Shown here one piece after another: positions 25,038-33,696 of a stretch of DNA of 64,000 nucleotides (position 1 is its first letter; the number at the start of each line of letters is the position of its first letter). Source of the DNA: Roseburia_C amylophila (GTDB taxonomy: Bacteria; Bacillota; Clostridia; Lachnospirales; Lachnospiraceae); assembly GCF_025567465.1 (NCBI RefSeq), contig NZ_JAOQKI010000001.1, positions 124,001-188,000 of the forward strand, written 5' to 3'. Both the position numbers and the translations under genes were made by a program. The notes below the pieces were generated by a model. It was not told where the DNA came from. It did not search any database and was given only the letters and a program-made list of their open reading frames with translations.

Positions 25038-25083
25038 AAAACACTCTATCCCGGAACAGTTGTTTCGTGGTAGAGTGTTTTTG
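25038..25083 (+). terminator. Terminator after the GH113-like gene
   Basis: AAACACTCTA with one mismatch pairs with TAGAGTGTTT, followed by a T-run. It separates the GH113-like gene from the structured repeat and the GH1 gene, so the GH1 gene probably has its own promoter. Confidence 0.82.
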
Positions 25084-25106
25084 TAACGAAAACGATTAAG
25101 AGAATG

Positions 25107-25417
25107 CTTCTGCAATTGTGAAAAATGATATGTTTTTATGATTGGAATATATCTGGGTGGTTCGTCGAAGTACGGATGCATTTTAAGTACTGCTAGGGGC
25201 ACTTGGAATTTTGTCCGGCATCTGGCAATGCTGGCACAGGGAAGTGCCAGCGAGGCACATATGAACATGGATGTGAATTTGTGCCGGTTGCCGGGAAAAA
25301 GAAAAGGGTTCGCAAAATTCTTAGTGCCCCTTGCAGTTCTTATGTGGCATTCGCACTCGAGGAACTGCACAGATATTCGAACTGAAAAAATTATAGTATT
25401 TTTCACAATTGTAGAAG
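25107..25417 (+). repeat. Large structured palindromic repeat, copy 2
   Basis: This 311-base copy has terminal inverted repeats CTTCTGCAATTGTGAAAAAT and ATTTTTCACAATTGTAGAAG (19 of 20 bases pair). The core repeats the stems of copy 1: AGGGGCACT with AGTGCCCC, then GCTGGCAC with GTGCCAGC, then GGCACA with TGTGCC where copy 1 has GGCGCA with TGCGCC, a compensatory change. CATGGATG is in the same loop. It occupies most of the 510-base gap between the GH113-like and GH1 genes; apart from it and the terminator nothing else is seen there. Confidence 0.88.
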
Positions 25418-25451
25418 AATAACACAAGAAATAGAATCAGGAGGAAAACAA

Positions 25452-27047
25452 ATGTTTCGAAAAGACTTTGTATGGGGCGTTGCCAGCAGTGCCTATCAGG
25501 TAGAGGGAAGAGACAAAAACGATGGCGCAGGAACCTGCATCTGGGACACCTTTACCGAAGAGGGAAGAACCTTCGAACATCATAATGCCTATGTCAGTGC
25601 CGATGACATGCACCGTTATAAAGAGGACTATGCGCTGATGAGAGAACTCGGTGTGAAGGCATACCGTTTTTCCGTAAGCTGGGCGAGACTGATGCCGGAG
25701 GGAACCGGAAGAGTCAATGAAAAAGCGGTGGCACTCTATCGTGATATGATTCTTGAAATGAAGAAAAACGGCATTGAGCCATATATGACACTTTATCACT
25801 GGGAACTTCCGCAGGCATTGGAGGATAAAGGCGGCTGGCTCAATGAAGAAATCATAGATTGGTTTGCAGAATATGCAAAAGTAGTAGCAGAGAATTTTAC
25901 TGATATCTGCGACAAGATTTTTACTTTGAATGAGCCACAGTGCTTTATCGGACTGGGATATTACCGTGGTATTCATGCACCGGGAAAGAAAGTCACACCA
26001 GAGGAAAGCTTCCGGATTGCGCATAATGCATTGCGGGCACATGGAAAAGCGGTTATTACTCTCCGGAAATATGCAAAGCAGCCGATACAGATTGGCTATG
26101 CACCAACCAGTGGGGTGGCATATCCGGCAAGTAATTCCCCGGAAGATATTGAAGCTGCAAAGAAGGTATATTTTGGCTTTTATAATGATGTCGACAACTG
26201 GACCTGGAATGTATCCTGGTATTCCGACCCGGTTATTTTAGGACATTATCCCAAGGAAGGTCTTGAGAAATACAAGGAGTATCTGCCGGAAATCACGAAA
26301 GAAGATATGGAACTGATTCACCAGCCTATTGATTTTTACGGTCAGAATATTTATAACGGATATCCGGTTCGTGCAGGAGCAGATGGAGAGCCGGAATTTG
26401 TAGACCGTCCGGCAGGATTCCCAAAGACTGCCGCAGAATGGCCGGTGACACCGGAATGCCTATACTGGGCAGGAAAATTCCTCTACGAACGTTATCAGCT
26501 TCCGATTTATATTACGGAAAATGGAATGTCCTGTCATGACAATGTGGAAGCAGATGGCAGTGTACATGATGCCAACCGTATCCAGTTCTTAGATGAGTAC
26601 CTTGGCAATCTGCAGAAGGCAGCAGACGAAGGAGTAGAGATTGCAGGCTATTTCTTATGGACATTTTTAGATAACTTCGAATGGCATGAGGGATATTCCG
26701 AACGGTTCGGAATCATTTATGTGGATTATGCAACCCAGCAGCGCTATGTAAAGGATTCTGCATTCTGGTATAAGAAAGTCATGGAAAGCAATGGAGCAGT
26801 GTTATCCTGCAACCAGCCGGATAGAAAAATCCGGATAGAGCGTGGCACCGTAGAAGTAACAGGCGCAGGATTTAAGGTAGAGCAGGAAATGGATTTGCTG
26901 CTTTCTGATGGTACAGATGTTATTTATGTGGCATCCGGCAGCGGTTTAATCGGCAGCATCTGGGTAGATGCCGGAGACAGGCTTACAATACCGGAAGGTA
27001 TTCGGAAGATGCATTGCAGTGGAAATATGACACTGGTGCAGGCGTAA
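25452..27047 (+). CDS. GH1 family beta-glycosidase with C-terminal extension
   Basis: This 531-residue cytosolic retaining beta-glycosidase hydrolyses beta-glucosides or related disaccharides. Glu161 in TLNEPQ is the acid/base and Glu356 in ITENG the nucleophile; FVWGVASSAYQVEG at the N-terminus and FLWTFLDNFEWHEGY near 400 are further GH1 landmarks. The catalytic fold should end near residue 450, leaving about 75 extra residues rich in beta-prone sequence (SDGTDVIYVASGSGL), which could be a small accessory domain. No signal peptide. AGGAGG precedes ATG 25452. There is no phospho-sugar transporter nearby, so beta-glucosidase rather than 6-phospho-beta-glucosidase is the more cautious call. 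Confidence 0.88.
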   Translation: MFRKDFVWGVASSAYQVEGRDKNDGAGTCIWDTFTEEGRTFEHHNAYVSADDMHRYKEDYALMRELGVKAYRFSVSWARLMPEGTGRVNEKAVALYRDMILEMKKNGIEPYMTLYHWELPQALEDKGGWLNEEIIDWFAEYAKVVAENFTDICDKIFTLNEPQCFIGLGYYRGIHAPGKKVTPEESFRIAHNALRAHGKAVITLRKYAKQPIQIGYAPTSGVAYPASNSPEDIEAAKKVYFGFYNDVDNWTWNVSWYSDPVILGHYPKEGLEKYKEYLPEITKEDMELIHQPIDFYGQNIYNGYPVRAGADGEPEFVDRPAGFPKTAAEWPVTPECLYWAGKFLYERYQLPIYITENGMSCHDNVEADGSVHDANRIQFLDEYLGNLQKAADEGVEIAGYFLWTFLDNFEWHEGYSERFGIIYVDYATQQRYVKDSAFWYKKVMESNGAVLSCNQPDRKIRIERGTVEVTGAGFKVEQEMDLLLSDGTDVIYVASGSGLIGSIWVDAGDRLTIPEGIRKMHCSGNMTLVQA

Positions 27048-27102
27048 GATAATATTTTATAGAGAACTTTTTTTCAAGAGAAAATAGTTTACTGGAAGAA
27101 AT

Positions 27103-27158
27103 AAAAAAGTTTCTTTTATTCCGATGAGCAATCAGAAGGAATAGAAGAAACTTTTTTT
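27103..27158 (+). terminator. Terminator after the GH1 gene
   Basis: A long stem forms between 27103-27122 and 27138-27157 (AAAAAAGTTTCT with AGAAACTTTTTT, and TATTCC with GGAATA), ending in a T-run. It abuts the REP-like element that begins at 27156. Confidence 0.85.
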
Positions 27159-27278
27159 GCTTTACAGGAAATTGCTTTCCTGTAAAGCAAAAAACGCTCC
27201 GCGAGGATGCGCACTGCGGCGTATAAGGTAGATGTCGCAAGCGACCGCCGCAGGCGCGGGAATGTGCAAGGCACATTC
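27156..27278. repeat. REP-like multi-hairpin element, copy A
   Basis: A 16-base stem TTTGCTTTACAGGAAA with its exact complement is followed by TGCGGCG/CGCCGCA enclosing GTCGC/GCGAC and then GAATGTG/CACATTC. A near-identical copy, with only three differences seen, lies at 56112-56235. The 310-base gap between the GH1 gene and the decayed response regulator holds the terminator, this element and about 75 bases of leader. Confidence 0.88.
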
Positions 27279-27357
27279 TTTTTTAATGTTCAGATACATT
27301 TTAGATACAAATATATGTTAAAATAAACATCAAAGAGTAGTAAAAGGAGCGGGCAGC

Positions 27358-27822
27358 ATGATACGGATATTGGATGTTATGCTGCCGGAATTAAATGGAT
27401 TTGAATTGATGGAATACATCCGTCCAATGGGAATTCCGATGATTTTTCTGACTACAAAGGATTCCCTAAAAGACCGGATGCAGGGGCTGACCTCCGGGGC
27501 AGAGGATTATATGGTAAAGTCTTTTGAAGTGGTAGAACTTTTGGCACGGGTCAATATTGTGCTGCGCCGCTATCATAAGATGGAGCAGAAGATTACTTTT
27601 ATGGATATTGAATTAGACAGTGAAAATCAGGTGGTGACAAAGGTAGGAAAAGAAGTGGAGCTTACGCCAAAGGAATTTGAACTCTTAGAAATTCTGATGC
27701 GCAACCGGAATATTACACTGTTCCGGGAAAGAATCTATGAAGAAATCTGGGGAACGGAATATTCCGTAGAGTCAAGAACCTTAGACCTTCATATCCAGAG
27801 ATTAATTATTATATTTATGTGA
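27358..27822 (+). pseudogene. Truncated OmpR-type response regulator
   Basis: The frame begins MIR and jumps straight to ILDVMLPELNGFEL, the region around the phosphorylated Asp, so about 45 residues with the acidic pocket of the receiver are missing. The rest of the receiver (FLTTKDS, GAEDYMVKSFE) and most of the winged helix (LTPKEFELLEIL, SRTLDLHIQRL) are intact, but the end changes to IIIFM where a second deletion joins it to kinase sequence. GGAGCGGGCAGC before the ATG looks like the original ribosome site. A working phospho-receiver is not expected. The junctions look like in-place deletions, not sequencing slips. Confidence 0.82.
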
Positions 27823-28151
27823 CGGCAGCCAGTAAGGTAGAGGATGAGAACCTCTGCATGATCAGCAGAAGTGATGTGTCCGATGCCTACGCATTAAGAG
27901 ACCGGGAAATCCGTTATTTCCGGCTGATTCTTTTCATTTGCCTTATGATAGAATCTCTGCTTATTTATGTTATCAGCAGGTATCTGACCAGGCCATTGGA
28001 GCAGTTGAACCGGGTGGCAGAGGAGATTACCGATGGCTCTTATGAGACGAGGATTACAGTAAAGAGTCAGGATGAAGTAGGACTTCTGGCAGAAAACTTT
28101 AACCGGAAGGCAGACGGTTGGAGCGGATGTCGGGAAAGCTCTTTGATTTGA
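27804..28151 (+). pseudogene. Histidine kinase remnant: membrane segment and HAMP domain
   Basis: In the next frame after the response regulator, sequence reads YYIYVTAASKVEDENL, a membrane span (LILFICLMIESLLIYVIS) and a HAMP domain (RYLTRPLEQLNRVAEEITDGSY, DEVGLLAENFN). The sensor N-terminus is missing, and the frame changes after FNRKADG to a short tail, just where the phospho-acceptor histidine helix should begin. It is a fragment of the kinase that partnered the regulator and has no evident start of its own. Confidence 0.78.
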
Positions 28152-29059
28152 TTTATTTAAGAGAACATGAAATGGAAAAGGAAGCAGTTCAGGTTGAAAA
28201 TGTCAGCAGTGAAGTACTTAAGGTGGTGATACCGTCCTTTGAGGCAAAAGGGCTTGTGTTAAAGGAAAATATCGAGCCGGCAGTACTGTGCGGAAATAAA
28301 GAACTTCTGGTGGTGCTGACAGGAATTTTTCTGCCGGGAATTCTGATTGAAGGGCAGGAACGTAAAGCAGTGGGAGAAGTGCAGGCGGTTCCGGCACAGT
28401 ATATTGCTTCCGATTCCCTGCTGGCAAAGGAGGCATCGGAAAGCCTTAAGCTTAATGACCGCATCCAGCTGATTACCGGGCAGTGGGAGAGTGAGACACA
28501 GGAAGCCTATTCCTATGAGATGACTTTAAAGGATTACGAGGCAGCGGCACTGGCAAGAGACAGTATGGAAGCCATTTATCAGAAAGGGCAGTATCCTTCT
28601 GATTTAGCTTCTTCTTATGCCAACTGGTATACCTGGGAAGCATTTCCGGAGAAAGCACTGGATACCACATTTCACACCTACAGTGCTTACTACTGGAAGC
28701 TTGTTTTTACAAAATATGACGGCACAGAGAAGCATATGGTATTTCTCTTAGAGGATGGCACCGTTTTACTGGCTGAGGCAGAAGGAGAAGATATTTTATC
28801 GGAGACGGCAGCAACAGAGGAAACTTCCTCATCTGGTAAAGATGATGGCGAAGAGAAAGAAAAAACAGTGGATAAAGAGCTGGCAGAACAGCTTTCCTAC
28901 ACGGGGTTGGACGTAGCCGGACTGAGGATAAAATCCGATAACATACAGGAAGAAAAGGATGCCTCATATCGGTACTTTGAACTCTATGATAAAACAAGAT
29001 TTATCTATGGAATCAGCACAATATCAGATAGCCAAACGAAGCGTAACATGGTAAAATAA
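28118..29059 (+). pseudogene. Kinase remnant fused by deletion to a protein of unknown function
   Basis: The first 65 residues (SGKLFDLIYLREHEMEKE, FEAKGLVLKENIEP, GNKELLVVLTG) match the helix after the H-box and the start of the ATPase domain of a histidine kinase. The H-box and the N/G boxes of ATP binding are absent. After about residue 70 the sequence becomes an unrelated soluble acidic protein (AYSYEMTLKDYEAAALARDS, YANWYTWEAFPEK, then an Asp/Glu/Ser-rich linker and a C-terminal domain ending in NMVK). I do not recognise that second part; it may derive from a third gene of the original operon. The fused frame is intact and may be translated, but it cannot signal as a kinase. Confidence 0.7.
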
Positions 29060-29128
29060 AAAAGAAGGCAAGGTATTTTTTAGGGCATAGATGGTCACCT
29101 GCAGTTATTGCAAAAAGGATGATTGAAG

Positions 29129-30793
29129 ATGAAACAGGAAGACTTCTGGATAGAGGATGTGGAATTTTTTTCAGATATGATGGCTAAGATAACAGATTTG
29201 TCAAGGAATCTGTATCTTTTAGTGACTGATTTGCAGAAAAATCAGACATTTGTACCGGAGAAAACAGCAGAATTTCTTGGAATGGAAGCCGGATACAGTC
29301 TGGATTTTTATCAGAAACTGACGGCACATGTTCATCCATATGATATACCGGAATATGAAGAAGCAATGGGAAAACGTCTTAAGAAGGAGGCACTTTCAGA
29401 ACCTCTTTATATTCGTATGGGAAAAGAGAAAACGGATTATATGATGGGCTTTTCTGTGGATGTATTAAGAAAAGAGAACCGGGAATATCTGATTGTTGTA
29501 CTGAAGAATGAAAATGCGCTTCAGGAGATTGATGCGCAGACGGATTTATATAGTCAGGTCAAGTTTGAAGAACATATCAAAGATTATCTTGCGACCAGAC
29601 GGAAAGTGGCAGTCCTTGAAATCGAATTTGACCATATGAATGACATGAATATTTTATATGGAACGAATTACAGCGAGCAGATGCAGCGGGAAATCGGACT
29701 GCGTTTCATCTATATGATGGATGCTGATACAGCAGTATATCGCATGAACAGTTCCAATTTTGCCTTTATCTTAAGGGATGCAGACCGGGAAGAAGCGGAA
29801 GCATATATGGAAAAGATAAAGGACACCTTAAAGGAAAATGCATATATTGACGGGCATTTTTTTGAATTTAAAATCTATGCCAGCGGGCTGATTTTAGATG
29901 ATTATAAGGGAGATATTTCCACGGTTCAAAGTAAGCTGGAATACACCTTGGAGAAAGCAAGGGAACGCCGCAGCACCGGCATTTTATTCTTTAATGATTT
30001 AGTGCTGTCCTATGGCGGCATGGATTTGGATTTGATGAAAATCATTCATCAGTCCGTATTGAATCATTGCGATGGATTCTACGTGGAATATCAGCCGATT
30101 GTAACTTCTGAGAATGGAAAAATAATGGGTGCGGAAGCACTGGTGCGCTGGAAGAAGGAGCCTTATGGAGCAATTCCACCGGGACTTTTTATCGACTGGC
30201 TGGAAAATGACCCATCCATGTATGATTTGGGAAATTTTGTACTGGAACAGGCATTGTGGGACAGCAAACTCTTCCTGCAGCAGAACCCGGACTTTTTTAT
30301 TAATGTAAATGTATCTGCCAAGCAGTTGGAGCGGCCGGATTTCTGCCGGGTGGTATTAGAGCTTCTGGATAAGACGGAATTTCCGGTAAGACATCTCTGC
30401 CTTGAGATTACGGAACGATGCAGAAGTCTTCCGGTATCGGTAATCAATGAGCGGATGGCGGTATTAAGAGGCTATGGAATCAAATTTGCCATGGATGATT
30501 TTGGAACAGGAAGTTCATCTTCTGCCATGGCACTTGAGATGCTGATTGATGAGATTAAGATTGATATGAGCTTTATCCGGAAGATTCTTGTAAATAAAAA
30601 GAATAAGGCGATTGTCCAGAGCATGGTGGATTTTGCCAATGCAGCCAATATCAAGAGTTGTCTGGAGGGCGTGGAAAATAAGGCATTAGAAGATTATCTC
30701 CGGACTGTGGGAGCCACCTGGTTTCAGGGATACTATTATTCCAAACCGGTTGGAGCAGATGAACTGGAGATACTTCTTTCTGCTAAGAAATGA
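29129..30793 (+). CDS. EAL-domain c-di-GMP phosphodiesterase with degenerate GGDEF domain
   Basis: The 554-residue cytosolic protein has an N-terminal PAS-like region (about 10-135), a GGDEF-type domain in which the GGDEF loop is replaced by SSNFA, and a C-terminal EAL domain from about residue 310. The EAL active site is complete by eye: Glu336 in EALVRW, Asn in NVNVS, LEITER, Asp456-Asp457 in DDFGTG, Lys in EIKID, EGVE and FQGYYYSKP. It should hydrolyse c-di-GMP, with the GGDEF-like domain acting as a regulator, possibly by binding GTP. ATG 29129 follows AAGGATG. It stands alone between a decayed operon and a terminator. Confidence 0.9.
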   Translation: MKQEDFWIEDVEFFSDMMAKITDLSRNLYLLVTDLQKNQTFVPEKTAEFLGMEAGYSLDFYQKLTAHVHPYDIPEYEEAMGKRLKKEALSEPLYIRMGKEKTDYMMGFSVDVLRKENREYLIVVLKNENALQEIDAQTDLYSQVKFEEHIKDYLATRRKVAVLEIEFDHMNDMNILYGTNYSEQMQREIGLRFIYMMDADTAVYRMNSSNFAFILRDADREEAEAYMEKIKDTLKENAYIDGHFFEFKIYASGLILDDYKGDISTVQSKLEYTLEKARERRSTGILFFNDLVLSYGGMDLDLMKIIHQSVLNHCDGFYVEYQPIVTSENGKIMGAEALVRWKKEPYGAIPPGLFIDWLENDPSMYDLGNFVLEQALWDSKLFLQQNPDFFINVNVSAKQLERPDFCRVVLELLDKTEFPVRHLCLEITERCRSLPVSVINERMAVLRGYGIKFAMDDFGTGSSSSAMALEMLIDEIKIDMSFIRKILVNKKNKAIVQSMVDFANAANIKSCLEGVENKALEDYLRTVGATWFQGYYYSKPVGADELEILLSAKK

Positions 30794-30821
30794 CCTCTTT
30801 AAGGATATAATAAATGCGATA

Positions 30822-30854
30822 AAGTTAATTGTAATAGGGAACTTTATCGCATTT
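30822..30854. terminator. Terminator between the EAL gene and the GntR gene
   Basis: AAATGCGATAAAGTT pairs perfectly over 15 bases with AACTTTATCGCATTT across a 3-base loop-proximal unpaired region, between convergent genes. The flanks give short T-runs. Confidence 0.85.
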
Positions 30855-30894
30855 GCTATTAGATGAGCCGCATTGGAAATGGTGTAAATTGTAA

Positions 30895-31605
30895 CTAAAT
30901 AATAAACTGGAACTTATCACCGATACATAGCTGTTTGCAAAGATTCGTGATAGTGTTGTCAACATCGTGGATGGTGCTTGATATCCGGAGCAGAGGATAT
31001 CCCTTACTGATGTTTAAAGACTTAGCCTCTTGGGCATTAGCGAAAACAATATCAAGTGTTTTGCGTGAATGATCCAGAATGATATTGTGTTTTCTTAGTA
31101 TTTCATACAAAGATGAGTCGTTTAAATCTTCTCCAAATAAAAAAGAAAAGGATTCAGGAAATTTATTGAACTCTAAGATGACAGGGACATTATCCATATA
31201 ACGGATTCTTTCCACTACAAGTATTTTATCCCCTTCGTGTAGTGACATTTCAGTTAAATCCCGTTCAGAAGGATCTTCCAATGCAATTTTTATGGTCTTA
31301 GCTCCAGGTGTTGCGTTTTTCATCCGGCACATATCAGAAAAACTTATGACTTCTGTAATGTTACGCTGCAATTTTTTCTCAGCTACAAAAGTCCCTTTTC
31401 CTGATTTCCTTTCTAAATATCCGGATTCAGATAAAACGGCTAATGCTTTTCGGACAGTAACTCTGCTCACATGGTATGATTCACTTAATTCATTTTCTGT
31501 AGGCAGACGACTGCCGGCTGCCCGTTCTCCGGCGTCAATTTCTTTTCGTATTTTTTCCTCCAATTGTTTGTACAGTGGTGTGGCAATGGTGTTGTTCAGT
31601 TTCAT
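30895..31605 (-). CDS. GntR/HutC-type regulator with UTRA domain (FraR/FrlR-like)
   Basis: The 236-residue protein has an N-terminal winged helix (PLYKQLEEKIRKEI, LPTENELSESYHVSRVTVRKAL, SGKGTFV) and a C-terminal UTRA ligand-binding domain (LHEGDKILVVERIRYMDNVPV, SRKTLDIVFANAQEAKSL). It is divergent from the first deglycase gene across 155 bases, so it should control the adjacent Amadori-sugar operon, probably as a repressor released by a phosphorylated intermediate. FraR and FrlR of known loci have this same fold and position. ATG 31605 follows GGAGAGAGG. Confidence 0.88.
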   Translation of the reverse strand: MKLNNTIATPLYKQLEEKIRKEIDAGERAAGSRLPTENELSESYHVSRVTVRKALAVLSESGYLERKSGKGTFVAEKKLQRNITEVISFSDMCRMKNATPGAKTIKIALEDPSERDLTEMSLHEGDKILVVERIRYMDNVPVILEFNKFPESFSFLFGEDLNDSSLYEILRKHNIILDHSRKTLDIVFANAQEAKSLNISKGYPLLRISSTIHDVDNTITNLCKQLCIGDKFQFII

Positions 31606-31662
31606 ATAAATACCTCTCTCCTAATATAACTTTCACAAATATTATAAAACAAATTTGCAAAA

Positions 31663-31740
31663 ATGTATATATTGTATTATATATATTGACAGAATGTATT
31701 GTATTGTATTATAGTAAATACATAGAACAAATAAATACAT
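31663..31740 (+). promoter_or_regulatory. Promoter and GntR-type half-sites for the first deglycase gene
   Basis: TTGACA at 31686-31691 and TATAGT at 31710-31715 (18-base spacing) form a promoter. ATGTAT occurs at 31663 and 31694 and its complement ATACAT at 31718 and 31735, surrounding the promoter. The same half-sites occur at the second promoter near 33.56 kb, as expected for one regulator acting on both. Confidence 0.65.
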
Positions 31741-31760
31741 TATAAAAAAGGAGAGAAAAA

Positions 31761-32771
31761 ATGGGATACGGAAGTAAAGACATTAAAAACATTGTGAAAG
31801 AAATTTTAGAAGAAAAAAAAGACATCGGTGGAATTAAAAATATTTATTTTGTGGGATGTGGAGGATCACTTGGTGCACTTTATCCGGCAAAAACATTTGT
31901 GGAAAGAGAATCACAGGTTTTGAGATCAGCCTGGATAAACAGTAATGAGTTTGTACATAGTACGCCAAAGGACTTTGGAGAAAATTCTATTATTTGTCTT
32001 GCCTGTCACAAGGGAAATACACCGGAAACGATTAAGGCTGCCAGATTAGGAAAAGAAAAAGGAGCGGCGGTTATTATTCTGACATGGCTGGAGGAATCAG
32101 AAATTATAGAATTTGGAGATTACATTATCCATTATACATTTGATGCAAGTCCTGACCATCTTGCAGGGGATATTGATTATGCAGGAGAAAAGACACAGTG
32201 TGCATTGCTTGTGGCAGTGGAATTAGTTGCACAGACGGAGGGATATGCTAATTATGATAAATTCTATGAAGCTTTAGGCATGATTAGCAATATCATCAGA
32301 AATGCACGTACACATGTAGCTGCCAGAGCAGAGGCATTTGCAGAAGAGTATCAGAACGATTCAGTGATTTATACAATGGGAAGTGGTGCAGCATATGGAG
32401 CTGCCTATATGGAGAGCATCTGTATATTTATGGAGATGCAGTGGCTTGATTCAAGCAGTATTCATACCGGTGAATTTTTCCATGGTCCATTTGAAGTTAC
32501 AGATGCAAACCGTCCGTTTATGATTCAGATATCAGAAGGCTCAACCCGCGAACTGGATGAGAGAGCACTTACATTTCTGAAAACATATGCAAAACGTATT
32601 GAGGTTCTTGATGCGAAAGAGCTTGGCTTATCCACAATTGATGCATCAGTAGTAGATTACTTTAACCATGCACTGTTTAATAATGTATATCCGATTTACA
32701 ACCACGCACTGGCAGTAAAGCGTGAACATCCGTTAACAACCCGCCGCTATATGTGGAAGGTAGAATATTAA
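31761..32771 (+). CDS. SIS-domain sugar-amine deglycase, FraB/FrlB-like, copy 1
   Basis: The 336-residue protein has two SIS folds: NIYFVGCGGSLGALYPAK opens the first (residues about 27-44) and VIYTMGSGAAYGAAYMES the second. The deglycase signature SSIHTGEFFHGPFE, with Glu238, and DYFNHALF, with His303, are present. FraB and FrlB split 6-phosphofructosyl amino acids into glucose-6-phosphate and the free amino acid. A Dcu transporter and a PfkB kinase in the same locus favour the fructose-asparagine/aspartate (fra) type over the fructoselysine (frl) type. A close paralogue lies at 36.6 kb. ATG 31761 follows AAGGAGAG. The exact amino acid released cannot be read from sequence. Confidence 0.85.
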   Translation: MGYGSKDIKNIVKEILEEKKDIGGIKNIYFVGCGGSLGALYPAKTFVERESQVLRSAWINSNEFVHSTPKDFGENSIICLACHKGNTPETIKAARLGKEKGAAVIILTWLEESEIIEFGDYIIHYTFDASPDHLAGDIDYAGEKTQCALLVAVELVAQTEGYANYDKFYEALGMISNIIRNARTHVAARAEAFAEEYQNDSVIYTMGSGAAYGAAYMESICIFMEMQWLDSSSIHTGEFFHGPFEVTDANRPFMIQISEGSTRELDERALTFLKTYAKRIEVLDAKELGLSTIDASVVDYFNHALFNNVYPIYNHALAVKREHPLTTRRYMWKVEY

Positions 32772-33400
32772 TGAAAAAATTCTGTGAAAAAAAATATGTA
32801 TTGTTTGACTTTGATGGAGTTATAGCAGATACAGAAGAGAGTAATGGTAATTATCTGGGCCTGGCATTAAAAGAGTTTGGAGTGGAACTGACACAAAAAG
32901 ACAGGGATAGACTAATTGGCTCACATGATTCCCATATTCTGCTGGGACTACTGGAACGCTCGCCGGAGAAAATAACAATGGAACAGCTTTTGCAAAAAAG
33001 AAAAGAAATAGGAAATACATATGAAAATGGCTGCATTAAGCCGATGGAGGGATTACTGGAGTTTATTGCCGGTTTGAAAAAACAGGGGAAAAAGCTGGCA
33101 GTGGTTTCTTCGACCTCTACACGGCTGATTGTAGTAGCATTGAACCGGATGAAAATGCTGGGTTTGTTCGATGTGGTGGTATGCGGAGACATGTGCCGGA
33201 ATAGAAAACCGGATCCGGAATGTTATAGAAAGGCAATGCAATATTTAGAAGCAAAGCCGGAAGAATGTATTGCAATAGAAGACTCGTTTATTGGTATACA
33301 GGCAGCAAAGGCTGCAAATATAGAGGTAGTTGCGTATACAGGAGCTGGTGAGAATCAGGATGTAAGTCAGGCGGATGATGTTATTTCTTCATACATTTAA
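32771..33400 (+). CDS. HAD-superfamily phosphatase/phosphoglucomutase-like
   Basis: The 209-residue cytosolic protein has HAD motif I (LFDFDGVIADTE), motif II VVSST, and the motif III-IV region RKPDPECYRKAM with AIEDSFIGIQAAKAA, plus the helical cap of the beta-phosphoglucomutase class. ATG 32771 overlaps the deglycase stop by one base (TAATG) and has GGAAGG upstream; a GTG at 32753 is less likely. In this locus it might remove phosphate from dead-end sugar phosphates or act on the sugar product; that is an inference. A terminator follows. Confidence 0.85.
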   Translation: MKKFCEKKYVLFDFDGVIADTEESNGNYLGLALKEFGVELTQKDRDRLIGSHDSHILLGLLERSPEKITMEQLLQKRKEIGNTYENGCIKPMEGLLEFIAGLKKQGKKLAVVSSTSTRLIVVALNRMKMLGLFDVVVCGDMCRNRKPDPECYRKAMQYLEAKPEECIAIEDSFIGIQAAKAANIEVVAYTGAGENQDVSQADDVISSYI

Positions 33401-33454
33401 CTGCTTGAGTGAAAGAAAGAGAAAACAGAAGAATAAAAAGTATTTAATTGTATG

Positions 33455-33479
33455 CCCGCCAGTGCTCCTGGCGGGTTTT
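33455..33479 (+). terminator. Terminator after the first deglycase-HAD unit
   Basis: CCCGCCAG pairs with CTGGCGGG over a 5-base loop, followed by TTTT. It separates the first transcription unit from the transporter unit. Confidence 0.88.
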
Positions 33480-33546
33480 ACTATGCACAATTAAATTGAT
33501 ATTGATGTACAAAAAGTGAAACAAAAAATTGTGCATAATGTCGAAA

Positions 33547-33604
33547 ATGTATTTCTTTATTGACACAAATGTATGGAATATATATAATACAAATAGATAC
33601 AAAA
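33547..33604 (+). promoter_or_regulatory. Promoter and GntR-type half-sites for the transporter unit
   Basis: TTGACA at 33560-33565 and TATAAT at 33583-33588 are 17 bases apart, a near-consensus promoter. ATGTAT occurs at 33547 and 33569 (inside the spacer) and ATACAA at 33587 and 33599, resembling the sites near 31.69 kb. Confidence 0.72.
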
Positions 33605-33696
33605 TAAAACAATACAAATAAAAACAAATTAACACATTTGGGTTTTAAAGTAGTGCACATGCTTTGGAATAAATAAAAAAGAGGAGGTAGATGTCC

